Both the position numbers and the translations under genes were made by a program. From contig CAJTQO010000051.1 of assembly GCA_910578405.1 (NCBI GenBank), forward strand, positions 14,472-25,272: a stretch of DNA of 10,801 nt. Direction: 5' to 3'. The DNA is from an uncultured Lachnospiraceae bacterium. Lineage in GTDB: Bacteria > Bacillota > Clostridia > Lachnospirales > Lachnospiraceae. The first letter of the stretch is position 1. Every line of letters starts with the position of its first letter. Positions 6,667 through 10,801 of the stretch are shown here, one piece after another. The notes beneath the pieces were generated by a model. That model saw nothing but the letters and a program-made list of their open reading frames with translations. It searched no databases and was not told the DNA's origin.

Positions 6667-6700
6667 ATAAACTGGCAATAATTTAGCCATACAAGTTTAT
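6667..6700. promoter_or_regulatory. Inverted repeat in the mazF promoter
   Basis: ATAAACT (6667-6673) and AGTTTAT (6694-6700) are perfect 7-bp arms 20 bp apart, with an inner GGC/GCC pair (6674-6676/6686-6688). The right arm overlaps the -10 box. It could be a repressor site or a hairpin at the end of the alr mRNA; no T-run supports termination. Confidence 0.45.
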
Positions 6701-6703
6701 AAT
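6672..6703 (+). promoter_or_regulatory. Promoter candidate for mazF
   Basis: TATAAT (6698-6703) lies 15 bp before the mazF start codon. The only -35-like sequence is CTGGCA (6672-6677) at a long 20-bp spacing. The -10 is strong but the -35 weak, so mazF may be read partly through from alr. If transcription starts at the usual distance, the leader is only about 10 nt long. Confidence 0.5.
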
Positions 6704-6718
6704 GAAGGGTGAGAAAAA

Positions 6719-7084
6719 ATGAAACGTGGAGACATTTATTATGCGGATTTACGTCCGGTCATTGGTTCTGAACAAGGAGGCGTTCGTCCGGTGTTAATTA
6801 TACAGAATGATATTGGGAACAGGCACAGCCCTACCGTAATCTGTGCGGCGATTACATCCAAATTGAACAAAGCAAAACTGCCGACCCATATTGAACTGAA
6901 TGCGGACCGGTATGATATGGTGAAAGATTCGGTGATTTTGTTAGAGCAGTTACGGACGATAGATAAAAAAAGGCTGAAGGATAAAGTCTGCCATTTGGAC
7001 AGTGAGATTATGGAGAAGGTGAATGAGGGATTGCTCATCAGCCTGGAGTTAAAGGCAGGTATGCATAATATGTATCATACATAA
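6719..7084 (+). CDS. mazF: MazF/EndoA-type mRNA endoribonuclease toxin, 121 aa
   Basis: Sequence-specific endoribonuclease of the MazF/PemK family. It closely follows the B. subtilis MazF (EndoA) pattern: MKRGDIYYADLRPV, GSEQGGVRPVLIIQND (16-31), AAITSKL (43-49), LPTHIEL (54-60) and DSVILLEQLRTIDK (70-83). The catalytic pair corresponds to Arg23 and Thr46 (Arg25 and Thr48 in B. subtilis), so it looks active. A roughly 10-residue tail ending GMHNMYHT extends beyond the usual end. GGTGA 6 nt upstream supports the start. In B. subtilis the order is alr-ndoAI (mazE)-ndoA (mazF). Here only 69 bp separate alr from mazF, too little for the antitoxin, and no antitoxin gene follows. EndoA cuts UACAU; such sites occur in this gene at 6853-6857 and 7078-7082. 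Target specificity in this organism is inferred. Confidence 0.95.
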   Translation: MKRGDIYYADLRPVIGSEQGGVRPVLIIQNDIGNRHSPTVICAAITSKLNKAKLPTHIELNADRYDMVKDSVILLEQLRTIDKKRLKDKVCHLDSEIMEKVNEGLLISLELKAGMHNMYHT

Positions 7085-7088
7085 GAAG

Positions 7089-7126
7089 TATGGGCGGGGA
7101 GCCCGCCCATAGAGATATTTTGCGTT
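7089..7126 (+). terminator. Terminator after mazF (perfect 10-bp stem)
   Basis: TATGGGCGGG (7089-7098) pairs perfectly with CCCGCCCATA (7102-7111) over a GAG loop. An interrupted T-rich stretch follows (ATATTTTGCGTTTT, 7113-7126). It lies between convergent genes and may also act for the minus-strand gene, although the minus side lacks a clear T-run. Confidence 0.8.
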
Positions 7127-7142
7127 TTGCCTGCAATATGCG

Positions 7143-7619
7143 TTATTTCCTTTTGACAGGGAGCCAGATTTCACTGTAATATTTTTCGTCCTGTGTGCAG
7201 TTTTCGTAGTTTTGCGGATTAGAATAATATTCTATATTATATCCGCCTGCAAATTCATAGTCTTTGCAGTTAGGGAGCCATTCAGAAAAGATTTTTGCAT
7301 TGACTTCCTGCAGCGCTTCCGGGATAGGGCCTGTGCAGGGGAATACCGCCCAGGTATGCTTCGCTATTTCAAAGACTTTGCATCCGTCTGGCCTATCTTT
7401 TCCTTCTTTGTAATCATCTGCAATCAGATATTCAAATTCCTCTCCAGCCCCATTGCTTTCTATACATATGCCATAGGCGCCGCAGATATATTTTGCATTT
7501 TCCGATTGGAAATGCTGTGACCAAAAGGCGGGGATTTCCAGATATGAAGTTTCCATATGGAACATTTTGGATATGCCAATTACTTGGAAAGCTTCTTTTT
7601 CCATTATTTTGTAGTCCAT
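7143..7619 (-). CDS. Stand-alone GyrI-like / AraC effector-binding domain protein, 158 aa
   Basis: Single-domain soluble protein of the GyrI-like (AraC effector-binding, SOUL-like) superfamily. The fold is known from effector domains of BmrR/Rob-type regulators and from gyrase inhibitor GyrI, and binds small hydrophobic or cationic ligands. Typical marks are the opening MDYKIMEKEAFQVIGIS, the central segment HTWAVFPCTGPIPEALQEVN, WLP, and the ending YYSEIWLPVKRK, whose Glu matches the conserved ligand-pocket acid. There is no DNA-binding domain. The start at 7619 is fixed by AAAGGAGG with a 7-nt spacer; a longer in-frame reading to 7688 would run through the -10 box. It is convergent with mazF and divergent from the CBS-domain gene. 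The ligand and role cannot be read from sequence. Confidence 0.87.
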   Translation of the reverse strand: MDYKIMEKEAFQVIGISKMFHMETSYLEIPAFWSQHFQSENAKYICGAYGICIESNGAGEEFEYLIADDYKEGKDRPDGCKVFEIAKHTWAVFPCTGPIPEALQEVNAKIFSEWLPNCKDYEFAGGYNIEYYSNPQNYENCTQDEKYYSEIWLPVKRK

Positions 7620-7626
7620 AATATAG

Positions 7627-7631
7627 CCTCC
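7627..7631 (-). promoter_or_regulatory. Ribosome binding site that decides the GyrI-like start
   Basis: GGAGG within AAAGGAGG on the minus strand, 7 nt before ATG 7619. It excludes the upstream in-frame starts. Confidence 0.85.
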
Positions 7632-7647
7632 TTTGTGCATTTTCATT

Positions 7648-7676
7648 ATTATAGCATAGTTATATAAGCTTGTATA
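7648..7676 (-). promoter_or_regulatory. Extended -10 promoter for the GyrI-like gene
   Basis: On the minus strand TATACA (7676-7671) is separated by 17 bp from TATAAT (7653-7648), which is preceded by TGC. This is an extended -10 promoter ending 29 bp before ATG 7619. Confidence 0.7.
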
Positions 7677-7710
7677 TGGAACCGGCATGGCATTTTTACA
7701 GGGCAGACGC

Positions 7711-7739
7711 TTGACGCAACAAGGGTAAAATGGTATAGT
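7711..7739 (+). promoter_or_regulatory. Promoter for the CNNM/CBS-domain gene
   Basis: TTGACG (7711-7716), a 17-bp spacer and TATAGT (7734-7739). A TATAAT at 7741-7746 directly follows but lacks a -35 at the right distance. It lies about 80 bp before the start codon, in the divergent gap 7620-7819. Confidence 0.7.
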
Positions 7740-7819
7740 TTATAATGACATTTTCAGAAAGGATGTCAGGATAAGAGGTTATAACAAATTTTAGAGCGGA
7801 ATCAGGAGGGGATGGGGTT

Positions 7820-9256
7820 ATGGACGATGGCGGGCCTACTGCCAGTATTATTCTATTTATCGTATTGATTTTTATTGATATGTTTTTTTATGGATTTGGT
7901 GCGGCGATACACGGGCTGAACGGAAAGGATATTGAGAAGCGGGCAAAGGAGGAGAACGACAAAAAGTCGCGCAGGCTGGCGGAGATTATTGAGAACCCGG
8001 CTAAGTATGTAAATACAGTGCAGTTGATTGTGACGCTAATCAATATTATTATGGGTGGGTTTTACCTTAGCATTTGGTTAAGGCATATCCGCAGGCTGGT
8101 ATCAAAGTATATGGCAGGAAGTGCGGCTGGCATAGTGACGGAAGGGATGGAAGCGGCAGGTGCGGTTTCGCTTATAGTTACCGTGGCGGTTCTGTTGTAC
8201 ATACTGCTGACTTTCGGGGTGCTGATTCCAAAGACAGTGGCATCCAGGTATCCGGATAAATGGGCATATATGTGCATAAGCCCTGTTTACTGTATAATGA
8301 AGGCGCTGTCGCCATTTACCGGCGCAGTGACTTGGAGTACAAACAGTGTTTTGCGTCTGTTTGGCATCCGTGCGGACGAAGGGCTGGCAGATGTGACGGA
8401 AGAGGAAATCATATCCATGGTAAACGAAGGCCATGAGCAAGGGGTTTTGCAGGCTGCGGAAGCGGAGATGATTACGAATATTTTTGAATTTGGCGACAAG
8501 GAAGCTAAGGATATTATGACGCACCGCGGGGATATGGTTTGCGTGGAAGCCAGCCGTCCTTTGCAGGAGGCCATGGAGTTTATGCTGGAGTCCAACAACA
8601 GTCGATTTCCGGTATATGGGGAGAATTTAGACCATATTACGGGAATTTTGCATTTGAGGGACGCTATGCGGTTACATTTCGATGAAAAGGAGCTGGAGCG
8701 TCCGGTAGGGGAAATTGAAGGGCTGCTGCGGGAGCCTGTATTCATTCCGGAAACGAAGAACATCGACGCTCTGTTCCAGATGATGCAGTCATCCAAGACG
8801 CAAATGGTCATCGTAGTGGACGAATACGGGCAGACTTCCGGATTGTTAGCCATGGAAGATATCCTGGAGGAAATCGTAGGCAATCTGATGGATGAATATG
8901 ATGAGGATGAGGAATATATAGAAGCCACGGACAATGCGGACGAGTATATTATAGAAGGAAAAGTGCCTCTGCGGGAATTGGAAGAACGGTTCGGGATTCA
9001 GTTTCAGGAGGAGGAATTTGATACTTTAAACGGTTTCCTGATTTCCAAAATGGACAAGATCCCCGAGGAAAACGAGGAATTTGAAGTGGATGTGGACGGT
9101 TACAATTTCCGTATTTTATCAGTGGAAAATAAGATGATACAGAGTGTGCTTGTTACAAAGTTAAAAGCGGAACCTATACAGGGTGAAGAGAGCGCGCAGG
9201 AGGAAGAGGCCGGAAACAATGCGGGGAAAGAAACGATAGGCACAGAAGGCGCATAG
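7820..9256 (+). CDS. CNNM/CorC-type (HlyC/TlyC family) membrane protein with CBS domains, 478 aa
   Basis: Polytopic membrane protein with a DUF21/CNNM transmembrane region, a CBS pair and a C-terminal CorC_HlyC domain. Bacterial members include proteins shown to export Mg2+; the old name hemolysin C is misleading. Hydrophobic segments lie at about 8-30, 62-85 and 113-137, with a weaker one near 148-166. The CBS pair spans about 230-355, with DIMTHRGDMVCVEA at the start, SRFPVYGENLDHITGILHLRD (261-281) and VDEYGQTSGLLAMEDILEEI (333-352). The CorC_HlyC domain (about 370-448) includes LRELEERFGI and DTLNGFLISKMDKIP. The tail from 450 is acidic and low complexity. AGGAGGGGATGG lies just before ATG 7820. 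The membrane region (about 190 aa) looks normal for the family. The exact ion is not readable from the sequence. Confidence 0.92.
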   Translation: MDDGGPTASIILFIVLIFIDMFFYGFGAAIHGLNGKDIEKRAKEENDKKSRRLAEIIENPAKYVNTVQLIVTLINIIMGGFYLSIWLRHIRRLVSKYMAGSAAGIVTEGMEAAGAVSLIVTVAVLLYILLTFGVLIPKTVASRYPDKWAYMCISPVYCIMKALSPFTGAVTWSTNSVLRLFGIRADEGLADVTEEEIISMVNEGHEQGVLQAAEAEMITNIFEFGDKEAKDIMTHRGDMVCVEASRPLQEAMEFMLESNNSRFPVYGENLDHITGILHLRDAMRLHFDEKELERPVGEIEGLLREPVFIPETKNIDALFQMMQSSKTQMVIVVDEYGQTSGLLAMEDILEEIVGNLMDEYDEDEEYIEATDNADEYIIEGKVPLRELEERFGIQFQEEEFDTLNGFLISKMDKIPEENEEFEVDVDGYNFRILSVENKMIQSVLVTKLKAEPIQGEESAQEEEAGNNAGKETIGTEGA

Positions 9257-9363
9257 GGGATTTTGCGAAACGTAAGAGGGCAAAGGCGCAAAAAGCGTCT
9301 GGAAGGAAAGCTGCTTGAGACAGATTTTTATACAACTGGAAACGGAAAGAGGAGAAAAGGGAA

Positions 9364-10092
9364 ATGTCGGGACATTCAAAATTTGCAAATATTAAGCATA
9401 AAAAGGAAAAGAACGATGCGGCGAAAGGGAAAATTTTTACAATTATTGGGAGAGAAATTGCAGTTGCCGTGAAAGAGGGCGGGCCGGACCCGGCCAATAA
9501 TTTCAGGCTGGCGCAGGTGATTACAAAGGCAAAAGCCAACAACATGCCCAATGATACGATAGAGCGTGGGATTAAAAAGGCGGCGGGCGATGTAGGGAAC
9601 GTAAATTATAAATATGTGACCTATGAAGGCTATGGCCCAAGCGGCATTGCCATTATTGTGGATGCACTGACCGATAATCAGAACCGGACGGCAGCCAATA
9701 TACGGAATGCCTTTACCAAGGGGCAAGGGAGCATAGGGACGCAGGGCTGTGTGTCGTTTATGTTTGACAAGAAAGGGCAGATTATCATTGATAAGGAAGA
9801 ATGTTCCATGGAATCCGATGATCTGATGATGCTGGCTTTGGATGCAGGGGCTGAGGATTTTTCAGAAGAAGAGGACAGCTATGAAGTTCTGACGGACCCG
9901 GACGGCTTTGAGGCGGTGCGCAAAGCGCTGGAAGATGCCGGGATTGAAATGGCTTCGGCAGAAGTGACGATGATACCTCAAAATTATGTGGAAGTGACGG
10001 ACGAAACGGCGCTCAAGAATCTGCAAAGGACATTGGAGCTTTTAGAAGAAGACGATGACGTACAGGCGGTATATCATAATTGGGATGAATAG
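9364..10092 (+). CDS. yebC: YebC/TACO1 family translation/regulatory protein, 242 aa
   Basis: Cytosolic three-domain protein. It was long annotated as a transcriptional regulator (PmpR); more recent work on the family points to translation, including relief of ribosome stalling at proline-rich stretches. The N-terminus MSGHSKFANIKHKKEKNDAA is the family signature (usually SKWANIKHRK, so Phe replaces the common Trp7). Other marks are FTIIGREI, GGPDPANNFRLAQVITKAKA (39-58), NMPNDTIERGIKKA, YEGYGPSGIAIIVDALTDN, NRTAANIRNAFTKGQG and the acidic ending LLEEDDDVQAVYHNWDE. The length is typical. AGAGGAG ending 9 nt upstream supports ATG 9364. It lies 107 bp after the CBS-domain gene. I see no strong promoter or terminator in that gap, so read-through is possible. 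Confidence 0.96.
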   Translation: MSGHSKFANIKHKKEKNDAAKGKIFTIIGREIAVAVKEGGPDPANNFRLAQVITKAKANNMPNDTIERGIKKAAGDVGNVNYKYVTYEGYGPSGIAIIVDALTDNQNRTAANIRNAFTKGQGSIGTQGCVSFMFDKKGQIIIDKEECSMESDDLMMLALDAGAEDFSEEEDSYEVLTDPDGFEAVRKALEDAGIEMASAEVTMIPQNYVEVTDETALKNLQRTLELLEEDDDVQAVYHNWDE

Positions 10093-10124
10093 AAGTTAGC
10101 GTAATAGGGCAGGCCGGAAGGAAA

Positions 10125-10159
10125 GGCGCATATATGTCTGCGGATATGTATGCCCTTTT
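10125..10159 (+). terminator. Terminator-like hairpin after yebC
   Basis: GGCGCATATAT (10125-10135) pairs with ATATGTATGCC (10144-10154) with one mismatch and two G-T pairs over an 8-nt loop. CTTTT follows, and a second T-run (TTTTTT, 10171-10176) after GGCTGTGCC may reinforce termination. Confidence 0.6.
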
Positions 10160-10176
10160 GGCTGTGCCTGTTTTTT

Positions 10177-10315
10177 GCCTTATGGGAAATGGCATTTTGC
10201 GGGTATGTAAAGCGTGGCAAGCTTTTGGCAAACGTTCCAGGCAGGTAACTAAGAAAGTTCAGGCTTAGGAGGCGGCGTCCCATGCGGGATAGGCGGCAGG
10301 GAAAAGGGCAGGAAG
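10177..10315. other. Rest of the intergenic gap before the membrane protein gene
   Basis: The yebC-to-membrane-protein gap is 223 bp. Beyond the hairpin and T-runs I see no convincing promoter: TTGGCA near 10225 lacks a good -10. A short inverted repeat TCCC-ATGC-GGGA lies near 10277-10288. There is no RNA gene or repeat I can support. Confidence 0.5.
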
Positions 10316-10801
10316 ATGAAGAAAACATGGTTGAGTTATCCGTTATGGTTGGTGTATGCCATTTTTACGGCGGTATCTGCAGCGGCGTATTTTTCGTGGT
10401 TTAGCATCTATGTATGGGAGATGGGGGAAAATGGGGCGGCTGCAGGTGTGTGTCTGATGTTTGGCGTGACGGCAGGCATATGGTTTGCGGGGCATGGACT
10501 GGCAAGACTGTCAGCGGGAAGGCAGGCTTGCCAGTCTTTGGATGGAAAGGCGGGCAGGTATCTGGCATTGACGTTAGATGCTTTCCTGGTATTGACGCTG
10601 CTTGCAGCGGCTGTTTTTGCGCGTTTATCTTTGCTGTATCGGTTTGATGGGGAACTGCAGGGCGGGGCTTTTTATGATATGGCATTGGTGCGGGCTGGGG
10701 GCAGCGGGCCATGGGCGGCTCATGGGGCTTCTTACCTTTATACAGGTTTGCTGGCTTTTGTGCTGCCTTTTACCGGGAATAAGGTGGAAGCGGGTGTGAT
10801 G
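10316..10801 (+). CDS. Polytopic membrane protein, N-terminal part (cut by window edge)
   Basis: An open reading frame of 162 codons from ATG 10316 runs off the window without a stop. Hydrophobic segments lie at about 9-34, 41-62 and 83-107, with a further one near 139-153. Between them is a loop containing DGELQGGAFYDMALVRAGG and HGASYLY. A short basic start (MKK) followed by a membrane helix, a long loop after the third helix and the HGASYLY...GNK pattern recall membrane glycosyltransferases of the GT-C (GT39/PMT-like) type in clostridia. This is a tentative guess, because the diagnostic parts lie outside the window. AAGGG 8 nt and AGGA 3 nt upstream support the start. It follows the yebC terminator and so probably begins a new transcript. 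Confidence 0.7.
   Translation, partial: MKKTWLSYPLWLVYAIFTAVSAAAYFSWFSIYVWEMGENGAAAGVCLMFGVTAGIWFAGHGLARLSAGRQACQSLDGKAGRYLALTLDAFLVLTLLAAAVFARLSLLYRFDGELQGGAFYDMALVRAGGSGPWAAHGASYLYTGLLAFVLPFTGNKVEAGVM

Noticed and set aside
9284..9302. Hairpin AGGCGC-AAAAA-GCGTCT between the CBS-domain gene and yebC as a terminator
   Set aside because: Six pairs with one wobble and no T-run on the plus strand; it does not support termination.
1..10801. Mobile element, phage, CRISPR or defence island
   Set aside because: No transposase, integrase, spaced repeats or known defence domains apart from the chromosomal-type MazF; all neighbours are housekeeping genes with uniform composition.

Overview
The window looks like chromosomal housekeeping DNA from a Firmicute of the class Clostridia, most likely a Lachnospiraceae gut commensal. 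The signs are moderate G+C with many G-rich purine tracts, GGAGG-type ribosome binding sites, near-consensus sigma-A promoters, and a gene set (YdiF-type ABC-F, Rex, Nnr, Alr, MazF, CNNM/CBS protein, YebC) whose proteins resemble clostridial and Bacillus members. No insertion sequence, phage gene, tRNA, rRNA or CRISPR array was found.

Layout. (1) 16-1704, minus strand: an ABC-F ATPase, divergent from rex. (2) About 1705-2033: a compact divergent control region. It has two near-consensus promoters with -35 boxes only 4 bp apart, a strong candidate Rex operator over the rex promoter, a structured leader on the ABC-F side and a perfect 12-bp tandem repeat in the rex leader. (3) 2034-3488: rex followed by an unknown coiled-coil, highly charged protein, closed by a hairpin terminator at about 3514-3555. 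(4) 3608-6649: the bifunctional NAD(P)HX repair enzyme Nnr and alanine racemase Alr, probably co-transcribed. (5) 6719-7084: a MazF/EndoA-type endoribonuclease with its own promoter and no mazE antitoxin between it and alr, closed by a perfect 10-bp hairpin. (6) 7143-7619, minus strand: a stand-alone GyrI-like effector-binding protein, divergent from (7) a CNNM/CorC-type membrane protein with CBS domains (7820-9256). (8) 9364-10092: YebC, followed by a terminator-like hairpin. (9) 10316 to the window edge: the N-terminal part of a polytopic membrane protein, possibly a GT-C glycosyltransferase.

How the genes fit together. Rex senses the NADH/NAD+ ratio and Nnr repairs damaged NAD(P)H, so two redox-cofactor functions lie close together, although a terminator separates their transcripts. 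Alr supplies D-alanine for the cell wall. The alr-mazF order recalls alr-ndoAI-ndoA of Bacillus subtilis, with the antitoxin gene missing from its usual place.

I see no convincing evidence for an undescribed multi-gene system. The points most worth a second look are the shared rex/ABC-F control region with its candidate Rex half-sites, the unknown gene after rex, the antitoxin-less MazF, the apparently short C-terminus of the ABC-F protein, and two inserts in Nnr.
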